Positions 52,801-61,993 of a stretch of 64,000 nucleotides of DNA are shown here, in pieces. The stretch covers positions 744,001 to 808,000 of the forward strand of contig CAWATZ010000004.1 in assembly GCA_963784995.1 (NCBI GenBank). Reading direction: 5' to 3'. This DNA is from CAWATZ01 sp963784995 (GTDB lineage: Bacteria > Planctomycetota > Planctomycetia > Gemmatales > Gemmataceae). The notes beneath the pieces were generated by a model. The model had not been told where the DNA came from and did not search any database. It worked only from the letters and a program-made list of their open reading frames with translations. The translations under genes were made by a program, and so were the position numbers. Numbering within the stretch: position 1 is the stretch's first letter; every line of letters begins with the position of its first letter.

Positions 52801-55800
52801 ATGAGCAAATCGGGGAGCTGAAGCGTCAGCTGGCCGCACTCGACCCGACCTTCCCGAATCTCAAGGCCGACCAGGCCGCCGCCCTGCTGGCCATCGGCCT
52901 GGTGCAGTTCGACCTGGGCCGGTTCGTCGAGGCCCGCAAGTCTCTGGAACACACCGTGGCCCTGCACCAGGCGCTGGTCAGTGAGTATCCGATCAACCCC
53001 CAGTACCGTCTGAACCTGGGATCGGCTCACCTGGCCCTGGGCAAGCTGCACCAGAAAGCCGACCGGCTCCAGGAAGCGGCCCGGGCCTGGAAAACGGCTC
53101 TGGAGATCCTGCTGTCGCTGCTGGAGCAGGATCCCAGGAACGCCGAGGTCCTGGCTCGCTGGGCAGCTGCCGAACTGAACGTTGGCGCCGCGTTCATCGA
53201 CCTGGGACTCTTTGAAGAAGCGGCAGCCCACTACGCCCGGGTCTTTGAGAAGCAGCCCCAGCGGAACATCTCGGAGTGGCGCACCCATGCCCTGTTGCGA
53301 CTGCTGGTGGGAGACGTCGAGGGCAGTCGCCGGGTCTGTCGGGAGATGGACAAACACTTCAAGCCCCAGATCAAGACCTGGGAAGCTCACGCCTTCACGA
53401 CGGCGGCGAGCCTGCTTCCCGGCGGCTTCCCCGATCCGGACCGTCTCGTGGCCGAGGCGACCGCGTGGGCCGAGGTGGAGTCGAAGGACGGGTGGCGCAA
53501 CTTTTACGCCGGCCTCGCCTGTTACCGTGCCGGCCGATTCGAGGAAGCGGCCTCACTGGTGCGCGAAACGCCCACCTGGGCCCAGGCGCTGCCGGTGCAG
53601 GCCATGATCTGCCAGCGCCAGGGGAAAACCGCCGAGGCCCGCTCCTGGCTGGCGAAAGCGGATTCGGTCTACCAGGCGGAACTGCTCCAGGCCCTGAAAG
53701 ACCCCACGCGGGTTTTCCTCCAGGGCACGCACGGCTTCCAGCAGGACCGGATGCAGTTCTTCCTGCTGCTCCACGAGGCCCGGACGCTCCTCCAGGGCAA
53801 ACCGGCGGCCAGGGATAACTGGATGAACCTCCTCCAGGCCCGGCAGTACGCCCGCCTGGGTCAGGACGCCCGGGCCGAGGCCGCGTTGGCGGCCTCGGTT
53901 GCGGACCAGCCGGACAACCCGGCCGTCTGGCTGGCCCGGGGCTGGGTTTACTGGTCCCTGGGTCGCAAGGACGCTGCCCAGGCCGATTTCGCCCGGGCCG
54001 CCAAGAGCAAAGGGGCCGACCCGATGCCCTGGATCGAACACGGCCGCTTGCTCGCGGAGCAGGGTGACCACGTTGGGACCGACCAGGCTTTCGCCCGAGC
54101 CGCGTCCCTGACGCCCAACGAGCTGAACCGCTTCCTCGAAGCGGGTTGGTGGGTGGTCGGACCTTATTCGGCGGACATGCAGCAAGCGTGTCCTCCCGAA
54201 AAAGAAGCGGACCCTTCCCGGCCGGTGGCCTCCATGACTCCCGGTCAGGAGGAGAAGTGGCGGCGCGTCCCGACCGGAGAATTCGGCACGGTCAACCTGG
54301 AAGCGCTGTTCCCGGGTCCGAACCGCTCGGCCTACGCCCTGACCTACGTCTATTCCCCGGACGACCGGCCGGTCTTGCTGCGCATCGGCAGCAATGACAC
54401 TGTCCGCTGCGAAGTGCGTGTCTGGCACAACGGCCGACTCCTCCACGAGACAGGTCACGCGACGTTTCCCCCCCACCAGGACCGGGTTCCGGTCCAGCTG
54501 TCCCGGGGCCGGAACACCCTGCTGGTGCGGTTCAACAAGATCAACAATGACCACGCCTTCGCTCTCCGGATCGCCGACAACCCACTGGACCAGGCCTTTG
54601 AGAAAGCCGCCCTGGGTCTGTGGTCCGATGCGGCCGCCGACCTGACGCGGCTCGACCAGCGCGGCCAGATCAACCACTGGTGGCAGCGCCACTACTTCGC
54701 CATCTGCCTGGCAGCCGCTGAGGATTGGGAAGCCTATCGCAAGTACGCGATCACCCTGGTCAAGGAATTCCACCGCCAGCCGGCCGATCCTTACGATCTC
54801 GGGCAGATCGCCGGCATGATCGCGGGGGTCATCGAGGACAAGGACGAGCTGGTGCGGCTGGGGGAGAGACTGGCGAGCAAGGAGACGCCCGGTTGGTGGT
54901 GCATCCCTGCGGGACTCGTGTTTTACCGTGCCGGCAAGTTCGAGCAGGCCCTGGCCCAGTTCGAGAAGATCAAGGACACCGAGGCCGATCCGCGCGGTCT
55001 GGTTGGTCGGGCCCTGGCCCATCATGCCCTGGGCAACGCCGACGAGGCACGCCGCTGGCTGAACGCGGCCACGGAACTTTATGACCGCCGCACCCGAGAG
55101 GCCCTGGGCGCCAGGCCCTGCTGGTTTGGCTGGCCCGCGCAGCGCTGGAATCACTTTGCTCAGTTCCAGATCATGCACCGGGAAGCTCGGACACTGATCG
55201 AGGGCGAGCTGCTGGACAGCAACCGCGAAGCGTTGCATAAGCGAGCCCACGAGGTTTGGCAGAACCAGGACCCTGCGACAGGCCCCTACGACCTGGCGCT
55301 GGGGATCAATCCCTGGGAGCCCCGCCTGTGGCTGGCCCGTGCCCGCAGGTACGCCGAGCTGAAGCGCGACCAGGACGCCGTAGCCGACTTTGCCCGGGCG
55401 GTGGCGCTGCGGCCGAACGATCCGCAAGTGTGGAAGCAGCGGGGCCGGGTCCACGCGGAGCTGGGCCTGTACGACCGGGCGGCGGCCGATTTTGTCAAGG
55501 CGCTGGACCTGATAGCGGTGAAGGACATCAAGCACTGGATGGAGGACCGTGGCGGCATCGACAGCACGCTGGTGCAATGGGACGAGGTCTTTCGCCGGGT
55601 GGTGGAGCTGAGGCCCAAGGATCGCACGGTGGGATTCCACCGGCTGCAATACCTGGGCAAACGGAACCAGTGGCGCGAGGCGGCCGCCCTCTCGGAGAAG
55701 CTCCTGGAGCAGGGGCCCTTCTCTCTGACCCTCAGCTCCACCTCCGCCCCGATCTTCCTGCAGGTCGGGGACCAGCAAGCCTACCGCCGGGTCTGCCGGG

Positions 55801-56288
55801 AACTTGTTGAGGCGTACAGCAAAACGAGCTCTCCCGGAGACGCCCAGCAGACGGCGCTGACGTGCCTGCTCAGTCCAGAGGCCCTGGCTCCCCAGGAAAC
55901 CCTGAAAAGGCTGGCCCAGACCGGGATGGGTCCGGACCGCCCGACCTGGGCCCGCGGCTGGTCCGAGCTCACCTGGGCCCTGGCTCATCTGCGGACCGGA
56001 GATCCTGCCACGGCGGTGAAAGCCCTCAAGGATGTTCCCAAGGGTTCCCCGGTCCACCAGGCGATCGCTGCCACGGTTCTGGCGCTGGCCTGCCACGCAC
56101 AGAACCAGGTGGGGGAGGCCCGCCAGGCACTGACCAGCGCCCGGCAAATCCTGGAGCAACGCCAGCAGCAGTTTGAGCGCGGCCTGCTCTACGCGGGGAA
56201 CGAGTGGCACGACTGGCTCCGCTGCCGGATTCTGTTCCGCGAGGCCGAGGCCCGCATCGAGGGGAAGAAGGCTCAGCCGGAGCGGTGA
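49845..56288 (+). CDS. Giant Ser/Thr kinase-TPR protein (2147 residues)
   Basis: The ATG at 49845 follows the sigma stop after one base. N-terminal region: RFRRGERPSLQEYVDRYPHL. Kinase: VGQGGMGVVYEA, VALKVLP, IQHRDIKPSNLLL, VTDFGLAKV, GTLRYMSPEA; all key residues are present, with a 100-residue insertion before the catalytic loop. A membrane helix (GLAAALSAVALLLVVLAVGSTLAAA) follows at about residue 480. The remaining 1650 residues are many TPR-like repeats, split by a beta-rich block (SAYALTYVYSPDDRPVLLRIGSNDTVRCEVRVWHNGRLL...NTLLVRFNKINNDHAF). The reading frame is unbroken over 6.4 kb. Confidence 0.93.
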   Translation: MASHDSHDYELIDQLAEDFAERFRRGERPSLQEYVDRYPHLASDIRELLPAMVEMEALKPKTEASAGIPAGTTVPVPELRQLGEYRILREVGQGGMGVVYEAEQLSLGRRVALKVLPGRQVREARQKRRFEREARAAARLHHTNIVPVFGVGEQDGLPYYVMQFIQGLGLDQVIEELARMHAGKGNEPATSPPGGELRVERKVVSAENIARSLMTGEFHPGPKHDSSVEETVGPGLEQPAPDDPKKNDLRTEVLSGSTSSAVLPGHSGPVQKKQTYWQSVASIGQQVASALDHAHKQGIQHRDIKPSNLLLDTRGTVWVTDFGLAKVANPSGETGENLTHTGDILGTLRYMSPEAFDGRTDPRSDVYSLGLTLYELLLLRPAFEEKDRHRLIKQVMTSEPARLDRLNPAIPRDLATIVHKAIEREPGRRYQTADDLGEDLRRFLDDEPIQARRISTLERLTRWSRHNKGLAAALSAVALLLVVLAVGSTLAAARFQVIAREKTELAGARETERLKADKAREDAEKAGKAEAAQRQRAEANFARAIDAVNVSLTAVSEDELLKAPGMQALRQRLLQSALEFYEGFLRERGDDPTIRAGLAAAYLRVGNIHSELGQGPQARQAFQEAQTRFARLVEANPSNVEMQHGLAESFLRLGQHEQAIAIWTRLVQPNQSRFQSELGNACNSRATLLGDQKKTAEALDLHQQALVIRERLVALDPDNPDFRRDLGGTLNNIGVLLSRNNRKEEALVMYRRGVEHARIAWARAPQSLLTGRFLAIGLRNVALMEQQQGRDEEALRSYQESLDVWRQLALQNPAVPNVHAELLKTSREVALYQNRLGQKAAAEQSLYLARTALQRLPQDGADNLFLLASVHALSAASIGEEKTKLTAAEVAEQKKEEDLAMRALSKAVAAGYKKVEELRTNRDLAGLRGRADFQDLVRKVEVTVAVAANAEALRQAELEKLRALLREAEKLAQSVAASAADKRWANEQIGELKRQLAALDPTFPNLKADQAAALLAIGLVQFDLGRFVEARKSLEHTVALHQALVSEYPINPQYRLNLGSAHLALGKLHQKADRLQEAARAWKTALEILLSLLEQDPRNAEVLARWAAAELNVGAAFIDLGLFEEAAAHYARVFEKQPQRNISEWRTHALLRLLVGDVEGSRRVCREMDKHFKPQIKTWEAHAFTTAASLLPGGFPDPDRLVAEATAWAEVESKDGWRNFYAGLACYRAGRFEEAASLVRETPTWAQALPVQAMICQRQGKTAEARSWLAKADSVYQAELLQALKDPTRVFLQGTHGFQQDRMQFFLLLHEARTLLQGKPAARDNWMNLLQARQYARLGQDARAEAALAASVADQPDNPAVWLARGWVYWSLGRKDAAQADFARAAKSKGADPMPWIEHGRLLAEQGDHVGTDQAFARAASLTPNELNRFLEAGWWVVGPYSADMQQACPPEKEADPSRPVASMTPGQEEKWRRVPTGEFGTVNLEALFPGPNRSAYALTYVYSPDDRPVLLRIGSNDTVRCEVRVWHNGRLLHETGHATFPPHQDRVPVQLSRGRNTLLVRFNKINNDHAFALRIADNPLDQAFEKAALGLWSDAAADLTRLDQRGQINHWWQRHYFAICLAAAEDWEAYRKYAITLVKEFHRQPADPYDLGQIAGMIAGVIEDKDELVRLGERLASKETPGWWCIPAGLVFYRAGKFEQALAQFEKIKDTEADPRGLVGRALAHHALGNADEARRWLNAATELYDRRTREALGARPCWFGWPAQRWNHFAQFQIMHREARTLIEGELLDSNREALHKRAHEVWQNQDPATGPYDLALGINPWEPRLWLARARRYAELKRDQDAVADFARAVALRPNDPQVWKQRGRVHAELGLYDRAAADFVKALDLIAVKDIKHWMEDRGGIDSTLVQWDEVFRRVVELRPKDRTVGFHRLQYLGKRNQWREAAALSEKLLEQGPFSLTLSSTSAPIFLQVGDQQAYRRVCRELVEAYSKTSSPGDAQQTALTCLLSPEALAPQETLKRLAQTGMGPDRPTWARGWSELTWALAHLRTGDPATAVKALKDVPKGSPVHQAIAATVLALACHAQNQVGEARQALTSARQILEQRQQQFERGLLYAGNEWHDWLRCRILFREAEARIEGKKAQPER

Positions 56289-56310
56289 GAAGGATCACCT
56301 GGAAGGCGGA

Positions 56311-56436
56311 GGGGGTTGGCCGCGACGTGCAGCGAAGCGCGGAGGACCAACCCCCGCGCTCCGCTGCGTCTTGTTTAGCCGCGACGCGCAGCGGAGCGCG
56401 GCAGGCCGCGCTCCGCTGCGCGTCGCGGCTAAACAA
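56311..56436. repeat. Paired inverted repeats after the giant kinase gene
   Basis: Arms 56371-56401 and 56406-56436 (starting TTGTTTAGCCGCGACGCGCA) are perfect over 31 bp with a 4-nt loop. Just before, GGGGGTTGG (56311) and CCAACCCCC (56347) form another stem. They lie between converging genes. Confidence 0.93.
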
Positions 56437-56457
56437 GAACGAGGCGATTCGCCACGC

Positions 56458-56847
56458 TCATTTCGCGGTCGTGTCGGGCTGCATCATGCCGAAGATGTTG
56501 CCGTCCGGATCTTTGGCGTAGGCCAGCCAGCCGACCCCAGGAATCGCCATCTTCGGAGCCGCAACCGTGCCGCCGCTGGAGGTGACCTGGCCGAGAAACT
56601 CATCCAGCGCCGGCACCTCGATGGTGCAGACGTACGAGTTGACCGGCTGGCCCTCGGCCGGCGCCGGGCCGCGCCGGCGCATCAAGCCGCCGTTGATGCC
56701 CGTCTGCCCGTCCGGTCCGGTCAGGATCAACCAGTATTCCTCTGGACCATTCCACTTGCCGAACTGCCAGCCGAAGATTTGCTCGTAAAACGGGATGGCC
56801 TTCTCGGGGTTTGTGGCATGGATCTCGAAATGAACGACGCGCGGCAT
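56458..56847 (-). CDS. VOC family (glyoxalase/dioxygenase superfamily) protein
   Basis: The ATG at 56847 follows GGAGG. MPRVVHFEIHATNPEKAIPFYEQIFGW is the first beta-alpha-beta unit with the first metal His; KDPDGNIFGMMQPD closes the second unit. At 129 residues it is the usual size for a single VOC protein. Substrate unknown. Confidence 0.88.
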   Translation of the reverse strand: MPRVVHFEIHATNPEKAIPFYEQIFGWQFGKWNGPEEYWLILTGPDGQTGINGGLMRRRGPAPAEGQPVNSYVCTIEVPALDEFLGQVTSSGGTVAAPKMAIPGVGWLAYAKDPDGNIFGMMQPDTTAK

Positions 56848-56877
56848 GATCGACCTCCTGGTTTGCAAGGGACCCGC

Positions 56878-57862
56878 TCAATCCTCGTAGCCGTGCGGGC
56901 GCCGGCGATGCCAGTTCCAGGCCGTCTCCAGGATCGGTCGCAGCTCCGCGTAGCGCGGCTTCCAGCCCAGCTCGCGCTGCACCTTGTCGCTGGCCGCCAC
57001 CAGCATCGGCGGGTCGCCCGGCCGGCGCGGGCCCTCGGTGAACGGCACCTTGCGACCGGTCACCTCCTCCGCCAGACGGATCACCTCCCGCACACTGTAC
57101 CCCTGTCCTGTACCGAGATTGTACTCGAGTCGTTTGCCGGGTGCCAGCGCTTCCAGGGCCAGCAGATGAGCGGAGGCCAGGTCCTCGACGTGAACGTAAT
57201 CGCGGATGCAGGTGCCGTCCGGCGTCGCGTAATCGGTGCCGTAGATGGTCAGAGGCGGCCGCTGACCCAGGATCGCCTGGAAGATGATCGGCAGCAGGTG
57301 CGTTTCCGGATCGTGGTCCTCGCCGATGCTGCCATCCGCTGCTGGCCCCGGAGGCGTTGAAGTAGCGCAGGGCGGCATAGCTGAGGCCGTAGGCGTGACA
57401 GTAATCGGCCAGGGCCCGCTCCACGGCCAGCTTGGTCTGGCCGTAGGGGTTGATCGGCTTGGTCGATTCCTCCTCGGTGATCGGCACCTTGTCGGGAACG
57501 CCGTAAATGGCACAGGTGCTGGAAAAGACAAACCGGCCGATGCCCTGGCGGCGCATGACCTCGAGCAGGTTGAGCGAGTTGACCAGGTTGTTCTGGTAAT
57601 AGAGGGCCGGCTTCTGCACCGACTCGCCGACGTAGGCAAAGGCGGCGAAGTGAACCACCGCCTCGATCTGATGCTCCAGCAGAGCGTGATCCAGCCGTTG
57701 CGTCTCGGCCAAATCGCCCACAATCAGCCGGCCGGGCGGCACCGCGGCACGATGGCCATAGATCAGGTTGTCGTAGACCCAGACGTCGTGGCCCCGCTCC
57801 AGGAAATGGCGGACCGCGTGACTGCCGATGTAGCCGGCTCCGCCGGTGACCAGGATGCGCAT
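56878..57862 (-). CDS. galE: UDP-glucose 4-epimerase (one frameshift)
   Basis: It interconverts UDP-glucose and UDP-galactose. The NAD motif is ILVTGGAGYIGSHAV; FSSTCAIYG and YGQTK hold the catalytic Ser/Tyr/Lys; RYFNASGA and GTDYATPDGTCIRDYVHVEDLA are GalE-specific blocks. The frame shifts near 57350 (after RYFNASGA), where the next block resumes as DGSIGEDHDPETHLLP; a single inserted or lost base would explain it. Its ATG overlaps the stop of the ABC gene as TGATG. Confidence 0.9.
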
Positions 57863-58799
57863 CAGTTTGTGATTCCCTTGGTGATAAACATGAACACGTC
57901 CTCCAGGTCGATCTCCTCTTCCTTGAGCATCTTCAGGCGGAACCCCTTCTCCAGCAGCAGGTCCGCGAGGAAACTGCCGTCCCGAATGCCGTCGGCCAGC
58001 GTCACCTTGAGGCAGCAGCTCTTCCTCGCGCTTCTCGACCTTCAGCACGTCCACGTGCGCTTCCAGCAGCTCGGCCGCTTCCTCGTTGCGTTCCTGCCCC
58101 ACGGCGATGAAAAAGATCGCGTGCTGACGGACCTTGGCTATGGCGGTCTGCACGTCGCCGTCAAAGATCAGTTCGCCGCGCTCGATGATGCCGATCTTGT
58201 TGCAGATGTCGGCCAGCTCGGGAAGGATGTGGCTGGAGACCATGATGGTCTTGCCCATCTTCCGCAATTCCTTGAGCAGCTCGCGCATCTCGATCCGAGC
58301 CCGGGGGTCCAGGCCGCTGGCCGGCTCGTCCAGCAGCAGCACCTGCGGCTCGTGCAGCAGCACCCGGGCCAGGCCCAGCCGCTGCGTCATGCCGCGCGAC
58401 AGGCTGGTCACCAGGGCGTCGCGCTTGTAGCCGAGGTCCACCAGGTCGAGCACCTGCGTCGCACTTGCGCTTGCGCTCCGGCCCCTTGATGCGGTAGGCG
58501 GCGGCGAAGAACTCCAGGTACTCGATCACCTTCATGTCGTCGTAGACGCCGAAGAAGTCGGGCATGTAGCCGATCACCCGACGGATCTCCTTGGCGTTGT
58601 TGTAGATCGAGTAACCGCAAACGGTGGCCTCGCCGAAGGTTGGATTCAGCAGCGTGGCCAGGATGCGCATGGTGGTGGTCTTGCCGGCGCCATTGGGGCC
58701 GATGAAGCCGTAGACGTCGCCGCGCTCCAGCTTGACCGTCAGCCGATTCAGGGCGTACAGGTCGCCGTACATCTTGGTCAGGTCGCGTGTTTCGATCAT
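57862..58799 (-). CDS. ABC transporter ATP-binding protein (two frameshifts)
   Basis: Start ATG at 58799 (MIETRDLTKMYGDLYALNRLTV). Walker A is GPNGAGKTTT, the signature is LSRGMTQRLGLARVL, Walker B is VLLLDEPASGLD, and the switch His is VSSHI. It fits ATPases of ABC-2-type exporters. Frame changes near 58460 (after ERKRK) and 58012 (after KREE) are needed to join the parts; the end VFMFITKGITN is in the last frame. No permease is in the window, but the membrane protein gene upstream may work with it. Confidence 0.88.
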
Positions 58800-58823
58800 C
58801 GCTGCTCGCTGCTCAGGTGCTTT

Positions 58824-58970
58824 TCTCCCCTCTCCCCTTGTGGGAGAGGGGTCGGGGGTGAGGGGTTTGTCTTGATTCATCGTTTCGCGCTGGCCCGGCC
58901 CAGCGCGAAACGATAAATCGAAACCCCACCCCTCACCCCCAACCCCTCTCCCACAAGGGGAGAGGGGAGA
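58824..58970. repeat. Inverted repeat of about 45-bp arms with inner hairpin
   Basis: CTCCCCTCTCCCCTTGTGGG...GGGGGTGAGGGG is complemented by CCCCTCACCCCC...CCCACAAGGGGAGAGGGG with few differences. An inner stem (ATCGTTTCGCGCTGG and CCAGCGCGAAACGAT) fills the loop. It separates the ABC gene from the upstream membrane protein gene. Confidence 0.9.
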
Positions 58971-58988
58971 GTAATCGTGATCGGGGCC

Positions 58989-61506
58989 CTACTTCACCGG
59001 CAAGTACGCCCGCACGTACGTCTCCTGCCACAGCTGCCCCGGCAAGGCCGGCCGTTTCTCCTTGCCGCCGGGCAACGCGCCCAGCCACAGCCGGGTCGGC
59101 GTGCTGCCGTCGGCCGTCAGTTGCTCCGTTCGTCCTCCGCGCGGCTGGGTCCGGGCCACCAGCACGATCTCGGAGCGATACTGCAGCTCGCCCCGGCCTT
59201 CCTGCTGCGCCTGGAGCCGCCAGGTCTGGTCAAATTGCCGCAGCCCGCTGTTGTCTCGCGGCCCGAGGTCCTGCTGGACCAGACCGGGGTTCATCTGGAA
59301 CGGAGCGCCAGCACGGACTGCCTTGTCGTTGCGCTGGTCCTCCGGGTGAAAGAGCATCTCCTTCATTAATTGATACGACTCCTGGGTGGGCCGGTCCCCC
59401 TGTCCTCTCTTGCCCGCTCCCTGGAAGATCAGGTCCGGTTGCAGCACGGACGGGTCCTGGACCCAATCCTGCGGGATCCACTGCTTGTTGTTCTCGAAGA
59501 TGCCATCGATCCGTTTGTCTTCGCCCGAGGCGATGTCTCCCAGGCTGTACACACGATTCTGGTAAAACAGCGTGACTCCCCGAAGCGTCACCGGCAGGTT
59601 GTTGGTGATCGTCCCTTTCGGCAGTTGCTTGCCCAGCCGGGAGCGCTCAATCTCGGCCGCGATGGCCGGCCGGGCCGGGTCGAGCGGCGCGTGCCAGGAC
59701 GCGGTGAAACTGCGCGTGGCCCAGACGGGAAGCGGGACGCCCTCGATCCCCGTGGCATCGGCGGCGTAGACGTAAGGGTTCGGAAACAGCCCCTGGGAGC
59801 CCGGACGCTGAAAGCGTTCGGTGGCGTGAAGCGTGGCCAGCATGGTTCCGGGATAGGGAGTGTCGGCGCCCCGCGGGCTCGCCCAGTCCGGGGCGGCCGG
59901 CTCCAGGCCAATGGTGTAGCGGGCGATGCGCGGGCTGAACAGAGTGAACCAGCTGCTGCCGTAGGCCTGGTTGCCGTGCAGGTCGTACTCCACCAGGTCG
60001 ATCTGATTGATCCGGACGTCGTTGCCCTTGCTCCGGTAGGCGACCGCGTAGGCCAGGATGCTCACCAGGATCACCAGCGTGGGAAACGTCACCCAGGTCA
60101 GCTCCAGCCGTTTGAACAGCTTCTTCAGCAAGAAGTAATCGAGCGGCCCGACGACCAGGACGTAGAGCAGGAGGAACAGCGTCACCCAGCCGAAGTGAAT
60201 GACCGGCAAGTCGTAGAAGCTCTCCAGGCCGCGCTGCTGCCAGGTCAGCAATTCCGGATGAGTTCCCAGGGCGGGGTCCGTGGCGTGGTAGCTGCTCGGC
60301 GCGTCCCAGCATCCGGGTCAGCAGCTTGTCCCAGAAGGAGCGGCGGGCCGACTCGGGCCATTCGGTGAACGGGGCCACGTCCACGTCGAAGGCCACCAGC
60401 ATGACCCGGCCCAGGCCGAGCGAACCCTGCACCAGCAGCGGCGTCTCGCTCTTGCCGATCTTCTCGCTCAGGAGCACCTGGGTCAGGGGCCCCGGCTGCA
60501 ACTCGGCCAGCTCCGTTTCCTTCAAGGGCCAATTGCCGCCGACCCAGGCCTGGAGGACGTGCGCCTCTTTGGTGCGCAGGCTCTTCTGGATGGTGCAGTT
60601 CAACAGCGGCAGCTTGTCGCGCAGCAGCTTGCCAACCGTCTGGTAGTTGCTGCCGACCGACAGGATGATCCGGCCGCCGCGCCGCACCCATTCCAGCAGC
60701 GCCTCGCGCCGCCCCGTCTGATCCTCCAGCAGCGAGGTCACGAAGCCCAGGTTGCCGGTGGCCAGGACGATCACGTCGGCCGCTTCGTAGCCGAACCACT
60801 GATCGGGCATCTGGTCTTTGTTGTCGATGAAGGCAAAGCGCCGGCCGCCCTCGTCGTCCTGCTCCTCCTGAGGTGCGACCGGAATCAGGCCGCCCGCGCG
60901 AAGGGGCGGCGGAGGGACACCCGGTTGACCCGGAAGGGGCTGTCCCGGAGCCCCCCCGAACTGCTGCAGCGGGTCCGGCTGCTCTTCGGGCTTTTTGGGC
61001 TGCTGGTCGAGGGCTTTTTTCAGGTTGGAGAGCCGGGCCCCCACGGACAGCACCAGCAGGGCCGAGGGCGCAACCGTCTCCCTGCCGCTGTCGCGGACCC
61101 CCTTCAGCGGGCTCTGCAGGACCTTGCCGTCCTTGCTCTGGAGCGTCACCTTGACGTCGCCGGATTCCTTGCCGGGCCGGACGTAGCCGATGGCCAGGAA
61201 GTCCTGATTGGCCGCCAGGGCGGGCAGCGACACGGGATAGGAGTAGAGGGCCTCGTCCGGGTCAGTGGCCTGGACGATCACCTGGAAGGCGTCGCGCGGA
61301 TTGCCCGCCTTGCTCGCCTTGATCTTGACGTACACCGGGGTCCAGGAGCCGGGCCGGACCCGGCCCGATTCCTTGGCGCCGCTGCCGGCCGGCAGGCCGA
61401 CGCGCACCGCCTCGATCTGCGGCGGCGCTGGCTGGGCCCGGGCCGGCACCGAGGCCGTCAAACAACCCAGCAGTGCCAGCACGGTCATGGATGCGAAGGA
61501 ACGCAC
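58989..61506 (-). CDS. Large membrane protein, probable ABC-exporter companion (one frameshift)
   Basis: A GTG start at 61506 after AGGAGAATAACCT gives a signal peptide (FASMTVLALLGCLTASVPARAQ). The first 380 residues are extracytoplasmic and include a GATase-like segment (YEAADVIVLATGNLGF, EWVRRGGRIILSVGSN, FDVDVAPFTEWP). Two or more membrane helices follow (HFGWVTLFLLLYVLVVGPLDYFLL, WVTFPTLVILVSILAYAVAY), then a soluble beta-rich domain. The parts join only with a frame change near 60280 (TDPALGTHPELLTWQQRG resumes). Such proteins stand beside ABC ATPase genes in planctomycetes; function inferred only. Confidence 0.72.
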
Positions 61507-61528
61507 AGGTTATTCTCCTGGGCCTGTT

Positions 61529-61834
61529 TCATGGTTTTTCCGCCTGGTTGCAGACACAGGGGCTGCGCCGGCAGCCGGGACAGCCGCCGCCGTACTTGGC
61601 CTGGATGGCCGCCTCCAGGTCCACGCCGGTGATGTTGGCCAGCGTGGCCAGCCAGGCCAGCACGTCGGCGAATTCCAGCGTCCGCTCCTCGTGGCTGCCG
61701 TTGCGCAGGGCCGTGGCCAGCTCGCCCACCTCCTGCATGAACCACATGAAGGTGCCCTCGACCCCGCGACGCCGGTCCTTGGCGTCGTACAGGTCGCGGA
61801 TCACCTGCTGCAACTGTGCGAGCGTGAAGGACAT
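61529..61834 (-). CDS. MazG-like nucleotide pyrophosphohydrolase
   Basis: 101 residues. WFMQEVGELATALRNG and LEFADVLAWLATLANITGVDLEAAI give the metal-binding Glu/Glu...Glu/Asp pattern of the MazG fold. A Cys-rich tail (GGGCPGCRRSPCVC) is unusual and may bind a metal. It probably hydrolyses non-canonical NTPs. It stands 22 bp before the membrane protein gene and could be in its operon. Confidence 0.85.
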   Translation of the reverse strand: MSFTLAQLQQVIRDLYDAKDRRRGVEGTFMWFMQEVGELATALRNGSHEERTLEFADVLAWLATLANITGVDLEAAIQAKYGGGCPGCRRSPCVCNQAEKP

Positions 61835-61847
61835 AAGACCCTCACCC

Positions 61848-61983
61848 CGACCCCTGCCGGCTTGCCCGGCAGGTGAAGCAGGTCACCGGCTAGAGGGGGG
61901 TAAGAAAAACCACTTTCCTTCATTTCGGTCAACCCTTCTAGCCAATGACCTGCTTCACCTGCCGGGCAAGCCGGCAGGGGTCG
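61848..61983. repeat. Inverted repeat, family B copy 2
   Basis: The arms begin CGACCCCTGCCGGCTTGCCC and are perfect over about 38 bp; they share the core of the repeat at 37854. It lies between two genes read in the same direction. Confidence 0.93.
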
Positions 61984-61993
61984 TAACGGTGTC

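Noticed and set aside
53553..56210. 885-codon minus-strand frame opposite the giant kinase
   Set aside because: No recognisable domain; composition is that of an antisense shadow and the plus-strand TPR protein is clear.
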